Source of the DNA: Arbacia lixula
Lineage: Eukaryota > Echinodermata > Echinoidea > Arbacioida > Arbaciidae
Length of the DNA stretch: 64,000 nucleotides
Reading direction: 5' to 3'
NCBI GenBank assembly: GCA_963669155.1
Contig: OZ022595.1
Location: forward strand, 5,885,642 to 5,949,641
Of the stretch, positions 11,150 to 23,500 are shown piece after piece; the first letter of the stretch is position 1, and each line of letters starts with the position of its first letter. The notes under the pieces were generated by a model. The model did not search any database and was not told the DNA's origin. It worked only from the letters and a program-made list of their open reading frames with translations. The position numbers and the translations under genes were made by a program.

Positions 11150-12826
11150 ACAACAAAAATATTAAATGAACAATTAGAAATGCCAATACAAATGCAAATT
11201 GCACCAAATTCAATATGGACATATAAAAATGATTATACAGTGAAAAGCAGGAGCAGGTAAAATATATTTAAAAAAGTTGTGATGTATATGTACATACGTG
11301 CACTAAGAAACTTCGTAATTTAAATATTTTAAAAAGAACCTCCGTCAATGAATAAATTAAAGCTCTGAAGAACTGTTACCTTTAAAATGTGATTAATATT
11401 TGTTTTGCTGAGACTGGAGGACAACATATATATGACATTCCTTTTAGTAATTTAAAGTGGGAAAATAACATCATAATAACATCATTGGAACACTTAGATC
11501 CTATGTACCATATCCGTGTTCCAGCTTCTAAATCAGAGGACTGTCCCTAAGTCGCAAATTTTGTTGTGTTGTTTTTAATTCCGTTAATAATATATACACT
11601 GATCTGATCTTCGTAGTTAAAACTATAGGCACAAGGTCATATAAAACCCATGATATTATCACAAGGCCTTAACCGAGGGATTTTAACCTTGTTTTAAGAT
11701 CACGGCGAGCCTATAGTTAAAGTACCTTCCAAATATCATGACATTGTATGTTTTGTCATACTGAACACTGTAAATGATAGATAAAACAAAAAAATGAGAC
11801 CACATTCATGATACATGATATTTTCACACAAAATGGCTCTTATTAACTATCAACTGGGGCGGGCTAATTTTAAGACTACACGCATCGCATTTCTCCCGCG
11901 TGGACTATTAACATTGTACCTGCGTGCCCAAGGCGCACAGACAACGATTGTGTCGTCATGCCGCAATGGCGATGGTGGCGTCCCTGCGACCATTTAGATT
12001 TAGCATGCGCATTCATCGCACGAGTTGTTCGGCACTATATTTCACTTAATATTTATACAAATGTACACATCAGGTAAAAACATCTGACATCTGTTCAACG
12101 TTACGCAACGAGAAATCGTTATCAAAGCCACATTTGATTGATAAACAAAGTTGTCATTATAATTTATATATCACTCACACCAACTTCACACTTCAGATAA
12201 AACCAAGATCCGGCAAGAAAACTTCATAGTAAATAAAACGAAGAAGGAAAATCAAAGAACAAAATATATACATATGTAATCAGTAATAGAGTGACAATTA
12301 CGCAGTAAATACTACTTACGTTTAAATATATATATATTTTACCATGGAGTAAGGTCGTAACTGAATATTGAACGAACACTGTAGTGCGTTCACGCTATGA
12401 TTTCATTAACCTAAAAAAACTCCATTATATTCATACATATTTTATTCATCATGAAACATAATCAAATCCCCTAGAATATATTCTACGTGTATTAATATGC
12501 TTCGTGGTACACACATTAGAGTGCAACAAAAAATTTCGAAGTATCTGGCTTGTGCATTGCACGATAGCGTATGGTCTTGCTTTGATCGAGATCAGGCAAT
12601 ATCTAGCTTGTGCATTGCATGAACGCTGCTCTACTGTGGTATACATCAGATAAGTTTTAGTTAGGCTTCGCTTTACTTGTCATGAATTCATTGTACATAA
12701 ATGAGCATCTATAAGCACCGTGTATCTACAGAGTGAGTCAGAAAAAATGTCCCACTTTTGTAAAGTTGAATTGTTTAAAATAAGAATATTTAATCATTAG
12801 TTTCATGATATGTCTTGATAGAGGTA
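11150..12826. other. Intergenic, no gene supported
   Basis: A short GC-richer island at about 11850-12000 carries a 60-codon ORF without motifs. A small imperfect inverted repeat (ACTATAGGC near 11624, GCCTATAGT near 11710) could be a decayed MITE. The rest is AT-rich sequence with a TATATA tract near 12327. Confidence 0.45.
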
Positions 12827-14204
12827 AGGGGTGTATTACAGAACGTTCGTCGTAATTATATACAAGTCTTTTAAAAATAAATGACTTGCAAATCGTTCAC
12901 AGTGTACGAAGGTGGGCTTAAGCGATGTGACATATTATAAACCACTCTGCAACAAAGTAACGTTGCTGAAGTCATTTAATTTTGACATTTTGTTTTCTAT
13001 TGATTGGAAAGTTGTATAGATTATTGTCGTATCGAGAATGCACAACCAGTGGTGCCCCTTAATTGTAAGCTGTGAACTGCGATATTTCAAGCGTGCAATT
13101 TAAAGAACCTACTCAAATTTGTCCTAGTTCACATAATACCTGATGAGCTGAAGCTTCGTTATGACATAGTTGCGACTGCGGGGGATAGCCAAGATGATGA
13201 TGATAGGAATGATGGGGATGATGATGACATTGATGACATTGATGACGATAGTGTAGTTGAGACCTTTCCAAACTGCCCCAGGACTATTAGTCGAGTAAGA
13301 ATTAACGAAATCCTCCGTTGATCCAATATCTTTTTGCAGAAACAAAACACAAAACATGAATTTAAAACAAATTACAGTCTGGTGACGTACGCCTTTGTCC
13401 GTGGCAACGGAAACCCCAAATGCAAATATGTGGGTTAAACAGAAGCGTACACAATTTTGGAATTGTATCTAAGTCTACCACATATTCATGAACCTGTATT
13501 GCTGGTGAACGTATAGGAAGTATTGTATTTGTGTTAAAAGACCAATTCGTAGATAGGCCTATATAGGTTGAACAATGAACTGGATTAAAAATTAAAAGAA
13601 TTATTACGTTTTTTTTTTATAAATGTTTCATACAGTGCAGCGCCCTTAACAAATAAATAATAAATATTTTTTTTTAATCGTGTATTTGTAGACACCCACA
13701 AGAAGGAAACAATTTTCAAATCATGGATCTCAGTTATTTCCCGTTTATGAATTAGTTCTCAAAACGTGTTAGCTAAGGACTCAATTAACTTTTTTGGCCA
13801 GATTGTTTTAAATGTCTGGTCATTTCGATTCATAATAAGGTTTAACTGCCAAAGAAGAATCGGTGAGCTGTTAATGTTGTAGCCCGTTGCCATGGAAGTT
13901 ACAAGTACTGGAAAATCACGCGTTTTTAGCGGTGCCACTCACTAACATCGTTTTTCAGCAACACTGTTTCGTTTCAGTCAGGAATTTATTGGCTTCACTC
14001 ATCAATGATGAGAGAATACGCCATTTTAGGAAAGAGAACAGTGAGAAAACAAATGGGTCAATAGAGAAAATTGGTACGTGAAGGAACAAACGAAGAGGTA
14101 ATAACATATTGAAAAGAAATTCGTTTAAAGCAAACTGGCAGAAATAACCAAATTGATAGATCTCAAATAAACTACCACTGTTACGCATGCGATGTGCAGT
14201 GATT
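12827..14204. repeat. 1378-bp duplicated unit, copy A
   Basis: Matches 14737-16114 at a constant offset of 1910 with no indel and only about five base differences (for example at 12909, 13276, 13339, 14140 and 14187). It contains a GATGATG-type microsatellite (about 13193-13252), two poly-T tracts and no recognisable gene. Short ORFs in it (such as 13124-13357 minus and 13887-14081 plus) are repeated in copy B and lack motifs. The near identity means a very recent duplication or insertion, or ongoing gene conversion. Confidence 0.95.
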
Positions 14205-14207
14205 TCA

Positions 14208-14665
14208 TTCTTGCACACCAATAAAGCGGATTCAGTGGGAAACCAAAGTGGAACGAGAGAACGGTTGGCGGAGATGATTTATATGACGAGTTGGATATGA
14301 GTGCAATGAAGAATTTGATTGGAACATATGAAGGAAAGCAGAGGGAAGAATGACCTTATTAAGTTTACACATGAACAATAAAGTATTTACTTTTACTAGA
14401 TCAAGAACAGGAAGGGCTCTTACTTTTATAAATAGAGGAGAACTTAGACTATTATAACTGCTGCTAATAATACAACGTATTGCCCGCTTCTGTTCAATGT
14501 GTAGTTTATTCAATTTTGAATTATATGTATTGCCCCATATTACATTACAATAGCTAAAATGCGGCACTACTATGGAATTATAAATGTGCAATAATATTTT
14601 TAAAGGTAAGAAGTTATCAAGTTTCAATAGCCTCAGACTACCCCTATTTTCTTTTAAAAAATGAA
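14208..14665 (-). mobile_element. Antisense LINE ORF2 fragment (thumb and C-terminal region)
   Basis: Reading leftwards from about 14665 the translation is LINE-like: KLDNFLPLKILLHIYNS, IVVPHFSYCNVIWGNTY, EQKRAIRCI, YPTRH and LRQPFSRSTL, followed by an in-frame TGA and then IRFIGVQE. It is an L2/Daphne-like RT thumb region. It stops abruptly at 14208 beside duplicated unit A. Its natural continuation (NSLDNNIKS and the 3' UTR) lies at 16521-16948, joined through a 67-base block present in both places. Confidence 0.75.
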
Positions 14666-14736
14666 AACAAATACAGGAACAAGAAAGAAATAAGTCGATT
14701 TATTTGTATTGTATTGATGGAGGACAATATGGACGT

Positions 14737-16114
14737 AGGGGTGTATTACAGAACGTTCGTCGTAATTATATACAAGTCTTTTAAAAATAAATGACTTGCA
14801 AATCGTTCACAGTGTACGGAGGTGGGCTTAAGCGATGTGACATATTATAAACCACTCTGCAACAAAGTAACGTTGCTGAAGTCATTTAATTTTGACATTT
14901 TGTTTTCTATTGATTGGAAAGTTGTATAGATTATTGTCGTATCGAGAATGCACAACCAGTGGTGCCCCTTAATTGTAAGCTGTGAACTGCGATATTTCAA
15001 GCGTGCAATTTAAAGAACCTACTCAAATTTGTCCTAGTTCACATAATACCTGATGAGCTGAAGCTTCGTTATGACATAGTTGCGACTGCGGGGGATAGCC
15101 AAGATGATGATGATAGGAATGATGGGGATGATGATGACATTGATGACATTGATGACGATAGTGTAGTTGAGACCTTTCCAAACTGTCCCAGGACTATTAG
15201 TCGAGTAAGAATTAACGAAATCCTCCGTTGATCCAATATCTTTTTGCATAAACAAAACACAAAACATGAATTTAAAACAAATTACAGTCTGGTGACGTAC
15301 GCCTTTGTCCGTGGCAACGGAAACCCCAAATGCAAATATGTGGGTTAAACAGAAGCGTACACAATTTTGGAATTGTATCTAAGTCTACCACATATTCATG
15401 AACCTGTATTGCTGGTGAACGTATAGGAAGTATTGTATTTGTGTTAAAAGACCAATTCGTAGATAGGCCTATATAGGTTGAACAATGAACTGGATTAAAA
15501 ATTAAAAGAATTATTACGTTTTTTTTTTATAAATGTTTCATACAGTGCAGCGCCCTTAACAAATAAATAATAAATATTTTTTTTTAATCGTGTATTTGTA
15601 GACACCCACAAGAAGGAAACAATTTTCAAATCATGGATCTCAGTTATTTCCCGTTTATGAATTAGTTCTCAAAACGTGTTAGCTAAGGACTCAATTAACT
15701 TTTTTGGCCAGATTGTTTTAAATGTCTGGTCATTTCGATTCATAATAAGGTTTAACTGCCAAAGAAGAATCGGTGAGCTGTTAATGTTGTAGCCCGTTGC
15801 CATGGAAGTTACAAGTACTGGAAAATCACGCGTTTTTAGCGGTGCCACTCACTAACATCGTTTTTCAGCAACACTGTTTCGTTTCAGTCAGGAATTTATT
15901 GGCTTCACTCATCAATGATGAGAGAATACGCCATTTTAGGAAAGAGAACAGTGAGAAAACAAATGGGTCAATAGAGAAAATTGGTACGTGAAGGAACAAA
16001 CGAAGAGGTAATAACATATTGAAAAGAAATTCGTTTAAAGCAAACTGGGAGAAATAACCAAATTGATAGATCTCAAATAAACTACCACTGTTACGCAAGC
16101 GATGTGCAGTGATT
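14737..16114. repeat. 1378-bp duplicated unit, copy B
   Basis: Second copy of the unit at 12827-14204. Left and right flanks differ from those of copy A (GGACGT against AGGTA on the left, AGATTT against TCATTC on the right), and no target-site duplication or terminal inverted repeat is visible. It may be a tandem segmental duplication with later deletions or an uncharacterised mobile unit. Confidence 0.95.
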
Positions 16115-16430
16115 AGATTTATATTCATGTTCAGAGTAACATGCCAGGCTTAGCTTTAGTGCAATTTACGCAGTGTCATTATGTGAAGGAACACGAAAGA
16201 TAAATAACGTTTTGAAATTTCACATATGTATGCGCATAGACAGTTGAGTTTCTAACCATTGCAATACACATACGCACATGACTGGACCATTCATGTATAG
16301 GGATATAGGTATAAAGTGATTTATATTTACACTCTTTAAAAATAATTTGAAGTCAAATGATGGGGCAAGTTTTGGGGAGCAGGTTTCGTGACAATTCATT
16401 ATTCGAATGTAAAATTAGATTTTCACTTTT

Positions 16431-16520
16431 TGACAAATCAGGACTTAAATCATGAGTATCAGATGATCAATTCATAACACAACAATAATCTGATACAGAA
16501 AGTGTGGTCCTGATTTGTCA
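16431..16520. repeat. Nested hairpin at LINE 3' boundary
   Basis: TGACAAATCAGGAC (16431-16444) and its exact reverse complement (16507-16520) bracket a second inner pair, GTATCAGAT and ATCTGATAC. The hairpin abuts the antisense LINE 3' end beginning at 16521. Confidence 0.8.
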
Positions 16521-17015
16521 ATAACTTTTCATTTCATTTATTCAACCATTATAAAAACGAAACAACAAAAATACAAAACATTTACAAACATAAAATAATG
16601 GTATGGACCCCTTGAAAGCAAATCTGCTTATGGGCGTGGCCCTTAACAAAACACAATACATGCATAGTGATAAACAATAAACATTTAAAGGAAATAAAAC
16701 AAATAGATTAATTTGCATAATCACACACAACACGCACACACACACTCATTCATGCGACAAAGCGAGAGGGGAAGAGGAGAAGAGAGAAAAGACCAGGGGA
16801 AGAAAGAAAAAAGAACGAAGAAAAGAGGTACATCGTAAGGGAACTATTGAACAATAGATAACATGTTTTTAAATACAGATTGTTTGAGAAGAAATTTAAA
16901 CCGTGTGATGGTTGAACTAGATTTTATATTATTATCAAGAGAATTCCGTTCTTGCACACCAATAAAGCGGATTCAGTGGGAAACCAAAGTGGAACGAGAG
17001 AACGGTTGGCGGAGA
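16521..17015 (-). mobile_element. Antisense LINE 3' end with UTR
   Basis: Read leftwards it begins with RQPFSRSTL at 17015, passes a TGA, then IRFIGVQERNSLDNN and KSVFKNML-like residues, and stops near 16850. About 330 bases of 3' UTR end in TGAATAAATGAAATGAAA, a short tandem tail. Positions 16949-17015 are identical to 14208-14274. To the right of 17015 the LINE homology ends at once, so its 5' part is missing here and is found at 14275-14665. Confidence 0.7.
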
Positions 17016-17521
17016 ACAAAATAATCAACAAAATAAGAAAACTAATATTACGACTGAGACAGAAGCATGGCAGTAGCCTGACAAAAAATAACAGTCAAAG
17101 TCTGTATGGCACAAGCCAGCACATACAGTCCCGCTCAATTCCGGATTCCTGCTATCGTGATGATAGTGAAAAACTGCTACTGGCAAACCTCTGCCCATAG
17201 CGGTCGCGTACGGATAGACAATGGCACTGTGCGAATCCTAGAATTTTTAGAGCCGCTTTGTTCGAAAGGCTGGCAATTTACATGACGTCAGGTTTTGCGT
17301 ATCTACACACGCACCGCGTTACCCTCCGCCCCCATTTCACCCTCTCCATCCTTCTCTCTTCCTGGCCACGTTCCCCGAACCCTCCTGCTCTCCCGTATTT
17401 TAGAAAATTTGCATTGAATTAGGAAGACGTCGAGCGTGTGAACAAGAAAGGCACTTTTGCATGAATCGTGTTAGTATCATTATGACCAAGGATGTACCCC
17501 TTGATATGACAATTGATAGAT
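17016..17521. other. No gene recognised
   Basis: Includes a C/T-rich tract at about 17310-17400 and an 82-codon ORF (16952-17200) that starts inside the LINE fragment and has no motif. Confidence 0.5.
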
Positions 17522-19215
17522 TCAAAGTAAGACAATTCGCATTATGACACAGTTTGCACCTGATGGCGACGTTGTGTTGGGGGAAACTGTGTATTGAGTG
17601 GATAGTAGGGTCTCATACCCGCAAGTTCTCCATCTCTCGAGGATGTTGAATTTGGAGTCACTGAGGGTTGGTGTCTGGGGGGAGAAAGAGCGGCAAAAAG
17701 GCAGGCGTTGACGGTCCAGATGAGAGTTGTGAACAAGGTCGTGTAGGGGATGCTCGGTGTTTAGCGAGGCCTTGTTCACCAGTCTGTATGTGTGGAGTTC
17801 TCTACGAATTGCGACGCCAGCTTGCACTGGCAAAAGTTAAGATGGTGCGGACACTATGATAGGACGGTGTATTCTGCAGCGCTGAAGACTAACGCTAGGA
17901 AACTGCGACTGGACTGTCCATCACTTGAACTTTTTCTACTCTTCAAATGACTGATGGCAGTAGTGAGCTCTTCGCCTGAAAAGAGTGTCGATAGATGACC
18001 ATCAACTCCTGGGGCTTGCCATAATCTGGTAGTCCCTTGCTTGATGGAGCGAGTGAAGCCTGGTTGGCATTTTTGTAGTGGCCATTTGCAAGGAGCTGCT
18101 CAACAATTGAGTTGGCTGTCACCGAGTACTGAGAAGGTATGGAGCTTCTGCCAGTCAGGCGGTTGGAAGTTTTCCAAACCTGCCTGCTGGAGTGAGTGAA
18201 GTAAATTCCTTCGACGGTCTCCTCCGTCTCTGCGTTTTTTGTCTAGGCATTCTGTCAGATGTGATGCCTTGTTGGCTGCCTCTTCACCAGGTTCAGCCTG
18301 CAGGAATTTGTAGTATTGAGCAGCAAACTCGTCCTATGTGAAGATGTAGCGTCGACGGAAACCGCGTGGGATGGCACTCTTGGCTGCCCCGGTGAGGACT
18401 TTACCGAGGGATGAGTTTGCATAGTCCAGGTTAGAAGAGTTTGGTTTGGGTATACTGTCTTTCCCTGAATCCACAAGGTGTGTGAACTTACCCCACTTAG
18501 CCTAGCGGAAGTTCAACCTCTTCATCGGCTTGGTAGGGACAGGTTCTATTGGGCTGTCTGGAATTATCACTGATGGCCTGTTTTGTGATCTGGGGAAAGG
18601 GTCCAGGATGATGCGGTGGGGCGAGGGACCGTTCAAGTTTGAAAAGCCGGGCCTGGGTTTGAGGTCGTGTTCCACCTGCCAGAGTGGAAGCTGTCTGGTT
18701 CTTGTGGACCATGAAGAAGTTGCACAGCAGTTGCTGATGCTCAATCCTCGAGAGTGGCACCATCTGGGTTGGTTGAGGTATATCTCCAAGTAGTACTACG
18801 AGATTTGAATCTCCCGTTTAGATACAGGGTGGTTCGAAAGCAGGGATGGGGTTTGCCTGGAGCTGAGATGTAGGGGGCTTGTAGATGTTAATGGTAGTGA
18901 CACATTCGACTTTTGGGGGGTGCCTATCCCCGGCTTGAATCTAGGAAGGAAACAGCCATTGCTTTCCACTTTGCTGAATTATTTTTAAATTATGGTAGCA
19001 ATCCCTTTGATGTCGCTCTCGGTGTGTGAAGTCACGATGTAGCCAGTGATCTTTAGGCAGGAAGAGTCTGTTTCATAAATCTCTTGTAGGAGGACTGCGG
19101 TGGCTTTGTGTGTCTCCAAGATGTGCTCGATGATGGTGATCTTGGCCTTGGTAAGGCCTTCCACGTTCAGCTGCAGTACGGTGGTGTCGTCCCGTATGAC
19201 CTGGGAAAATCTATA
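17522..19215 (-). mobile_element. Decayed antisense LINE lacking the RT catalytic core
   Basis: A second copy of the family at 5653-8720. Read leftwards from about 19210, translation gives LQLNVEGLTKAKITIIEHIL, LQEI, HTESDIKGIAT, then SPHRIILDPFPRSQNRPS and KRLNFR, then KKRRDGGDR and APGVDGHLSTLFSGEEL. After SHLKSRK (about 17930) it jumps to ALVFSAAEY (about 17885), so motifs A, B and YADD are gone. It resumes with IRRELHTYRLVNKASLN, QRLPFCRSFSPQTPT and ILERWRTCG down to about 17525. Stops, including TAG after RRRYIFT, and frameshifts are scattered through it. It retains the EN-RT linker that the 5.7-kb copy has lost. Confidence 0.85.
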
Positions 19216-19221
19216 AATCAC

Positions 19222-20283
19222 TAATACAGAGCGGAATTTCGTTGGGTAATTAAAAGTATGCTAACGTTATGATTTTAATGTTCATATCAAATGTGTATTG
19301 GGGGGTATGGTAGAGCATATCCCGAGTGCAAATGTCCCGACATATACAATGAATAGGCCTATCTGTGCTTATTGCAGCATTTTGGAGTGCCATTTCGTCG
19401 GCACAAATTAAATTCAGGTGTGCCGACATAATCCCTCCCGCACGGTGCCTATAGGAATTTCTTTCATATCATCAAAAATAATATGTTTATGTGCAACATA
19501 CTTTCTTTCTTTTTTTTTTTATCTTGGCAAGCCTTTCAACTTTATTGGTTAACATTCCTTGGTAAAACTCATGAATTGCTCGCCACGTATCTATGACTCA
19601 TTTAATGTGCATTTCTATGGCCGTCTTTTCTCGAATGTACCTCGGACCGTTCGAGACTTATGCTTGCGAGAAAATTTACAACGTTTACAGCAACCTCAAT
19701 TTGCAAGTATGCAACGCCAAGGCACTCTAATTGCATGGCTGGCCAGGTCATCATCCGCAACTTAAAGAGCTTGATATGAGTGTCAGCGCCAATTGTTGTG
19801 ACTCTACAGACTTAACGCTTACACATTACACACGCGTGCTTCTCTTGCATGCTACGAATATAAGTCGTGTGCGCGATTCTAATTTTTGTACCTACACGGC
19901 ACTGGTACCAACAGGGCTAGCGTGTCATAAGTCAGGTTGTATCATGGGCCAATAGTAGGAAGGAAAAGAGAGAGCATTTGCCCAAGGTTCTTGTCTAGGC
20001 GTAACATAGCGAAATTTGCAGCATGTACACTAACCATAACCTACAGTTAGGAAACAACGTTAAAACACATCTGAGTGCCATGGCTCGCCAAACAATTTTA
20101 CACACCTTAATGAGAATACCAGGAGTACTAGCGCCAGGCGGCGCAGTTTGGGCCCACAGTTGGGTCATTGGTAGGATGTCCGACTGGGTCAAGTGCAGCT
20201 TCCAATGCACCTCACCATGAAGAGAACCGACCTATTTCAGTGAGGTGACGTACAAGAGCGCTGTACTAGCCTACTGTTTACTT
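19222..20283. other. No gene assigned; weak coding-like stretches
   Basis: The plus-strand frames at 19559-19765 (FYGRLFSNVPRTVRDLC, RQGTLIAWLAR) and 20023-20220 have a composition that could be old transposon protein, but no domain was recognised. The region lies just 3' of the last recognised exon of the minus-strand gene, so a 3' UTR or further exons may be hidden here. Confidence 0.25.
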
Positions 20284-20309
20284 TCACAGTATCCTCTTAG
20301 AAGCCTCAC

Positions 20310-20510
20310 CTTGGATTTCAGTGCAAGTTGGAGTAGAATCATTCCAGACTGGATGATAGGTTGATATACCATCTCCACACTGCAGTCTGGGGGCCCCTGT
20401 CAAGTTGTACCCGTCTTCACAAGAGATGCTGACGATGGATCCGAGCCACGTGATGCTCGGCTCTACTGTCCCATGTGGTATTTCCAAGGGCTCACAAAAA
20501 CCTGTCGAGG
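20310..20510 (-). CDS. Exon 6: sushi/CCP domain
   Basis: 67 codons. FCEPLEIPHGTVEPS, GSIVSISCEDGYNLTG, LQCGDG, PVWNDSTPTC hold the four cysteines and single tryptophan of a sushi domain. The donor is GTGAGG in phase 1 like all the others. Confidence 0.8.
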
Positions 20511-23500
20511 CTGTAGACAGGTTAAATGGAAATGAGGGAAGATCAAAGCAAAGCAAATCAAATTACTTCTTATTGCGTTTTGCCTCCGACGCACATCATG
20601 TAATATTTAATTTGAAACGTCCAGTTTTTGGCTATGAACAAATTCAAGGTGCCATCTTTTATGTTTTAAAATATATGAAACAACCATTCCGCACTAGTGG
20701 TTCAAGTTAAAATGATAAGGAAAGCAGTGGTGAAGCTTCTGCCGATGATATCATTGTGATTTTTGTGATTATTATGATTGGACATATTTTCTATTCATTT
20801 CAACGACAGTATGAACTCAAAAAATGAACTGTAGGTTTTGGCTTAATTTTGGTATAATCAAGATGATACTTTTTTTGTTCATGTTTTGCCATTACGTCAT
20901 GGATGTGACTCTATACCGTGTGTCCCCCCAAAAAACTATACTTTTGAAATGGCTGCCCAATAAATATTTAATTCTGGGGAGAATTATTGATTTGTATGGA
21001 AAGCTTATGGTCTCAACTTTGATCTGATACCAAAATGTCCAAATATAATTCTTGCTTGAATTAGCACTGCTCACTTTTGTAAAAGGTATGAAAATTAGGC
21101 TGCGCAGGAATTAGCCTTCCAATTTAGTGAGAGGTTGAACATTGATTATTCAATCGAATATTCAATTATGGATTGTCGAAAAAAAAAGAATGTCAAAGAT
21201 GCCGTCAATTTATCTTTAGGTCAATGGATAACCTGATAAAAAAGGCAGCCAGTAGCTGAGACATTCCTTTTCTTTTCTTTTTATATGTATTTGAATAATG
21301 AATAGAGTGAGCAGTGCTCATCCAGGCAAGAATTATAGACATTTTGGTGTCAGATGAAAGTTGAGACCATAGGCTATCCATACATTTAAATTATTCTCCC
21401 CAGAATGAAATATATATACCAACGTATGAAATTCAGGAACTTTGGTCGGCTGATAGTAGTTTAGACTGCTTTACACTCCTTTAGTCTCTTTTTTTCTGAT
21501 GTGGCAGATAAATGTTAGTCAAATATTTATCCCACATCCATTCTGATACTGTTACCGACGAAAAATCCACACTATTTACAGTTTAAGAATGTTGAATTAC
21601 TCACTGATGTAGACTCGTCTCCAAAGTTGAGTTATATCCTCTGGCTGATCACACTTGTCATTATCACAAGTGAGATCAGCCAAACCGACAGTAGTCGCTG
21701 ATGTACATAAGCATCTCCCTCCTCTTATTGCAGCAATTGCATCCGGGTTCACAGGTTGACAGGATGAAACGCAATCAGAGATCGACTCAGAGGTGAATTC
21801 GTCGTTGAGCGCATTGGCCTCAAACTCATAGCATCCGATATAACCTGGCTCTAGTTGGAAAATGAGAACAATCATTGTCATTCGTTAATTATCAACATTG
21901 CCTCTTCAGTGTGGTCTAGAAAGGGCATAACATTCTTACCAGATAACGAATTAGGGTTTACTGTTTTGGTGTGGAAACTTAGAAAAGCAACATTTTAGTC
22001 ATTTAAGTAATGTTAACTTTTCTATTTATATACATTATATATACGTTTATTATAACGTATATGCCTGTACATGTATTTACTATTCAGTATTCCACAGAAC
22101 CACGCGGACGAAGAAAGGTGTAGAATCACACGCATAAAAAAATTACATTTCTTTAAAGTTCGACGATTAAGAAAGTAATAACGTTATATTTTACATCTTG
22201 CTTACGTCATCGAACTCGTGTTAGAGCCTAAATATCACAAAAGGTTAACAACATACTTACTGTGGCATTTCACGCGTAGACCATTATGAGATTGGCATTT
22301 TCCATGGGACACAGAACAGTCATCAATGCGGTAGGACTTTTCTCCTGGAATGTACAGACCTCTCATCAAAAATGATATATTTGGTGATGACTTAAATATA
22401 AATTTAATTTGATCTAGTACATATCAATCGTACATACAGATATTGCTCAAATTGTTCAAACAATTGTTCTAACTTTAAATGGTATTTAAAGTCCATTTTA
22501 TAAATGCCCCAATTCATTTATAATATATTATGTACTTGATTATTTGAGTTAAAAACTAGGGCATTTTTAGATACAAAATGAGAACCGTCCATCTAATTTC
22601 CGTATTCTTTCTCCAGTTCTTCCTGACGAATGTCACAATTGTATCGGTATCGTGATATGTACGTCAAATGTGATACGTCTGGAGTAAGGATAAAATCAAG
22701 ATAACACTCACTAAATTCCATTCTAAATTCCAGATTCTCCTTTTCCCTAATCCCTCCTCACGAATGTCACAATTGTATAATGAAAGGATCATCACTGACA
22801 CTGTCGGCATATTCGATATTATGATATATACTTCAAATGTGATACGTCCGGTGTAAGGATGATATCAAGATAACACTCACTACATTGTGGAGCCTTGACA
22901 CAGTTCCTCCCTGCACATGCACCATTCTCTAAGAACGTCCCTTCTACTGCAGGATAACCAAGTTGTCTACAGATCACAAGAGCGAACTCCTCCTCGAAGT
23001 CATCGTCACAAACCCTTGTCCAGTTTCTGCCCATCCGTGAAAGCTCCACCAATCCTTTCTCCGGGAGGTCACTGTCGACCAGCCGGACCTGCATAACAGA
23101 GGCTAGACCAGGCAGGAAGAAACCATGGTTCAGTTGAGTAATAATTATCAACTCATACAAATCGTCATTTATATCGTTATCAGCTATTCCACCGTGTCTC
23201 GCGTGACATATTAATAAAAATAGCACTTTAAATATTCTGCCGGATCTATATGAACTGCATATCCCTTAATGCTAAATATGTTACTCATTGCGGATAAATG
23301 GCTGCTGATAATCGTTTATCTCCCAATGTAAGGTAAACGGAATCGAAAAAATGACGTTTCTTGCGCCGCTGTAACACTTCGTCAGGTGTGATACAAAATT
23401 GTAGTAAGTAGGGGTTTAAATACCCTAAGGTCAGTTCAGCGCACTAACTGAAATGTGCTCCTAAATGGTCCAATACTAATAGCCGGCGTATCCGGGTACT

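Noticed and set aside
13124..13357. 77-codon minus-strand ORF, repeated at 15034-15267
   Set aside because: Duplicated only because the DNA is; driven by a GATGATG microsatellite, no domain.
18530..18793. Plus-strand 87-codon ORF
   Set aside because: Shadow of the antisense LINE endonuclease frame.
20284..20309. Stop at 20284 as the true end of the secreted protein
   Set aside because: Not excluded, but a good phase 1 GTGAGG donor precedes it, so the end is left open.
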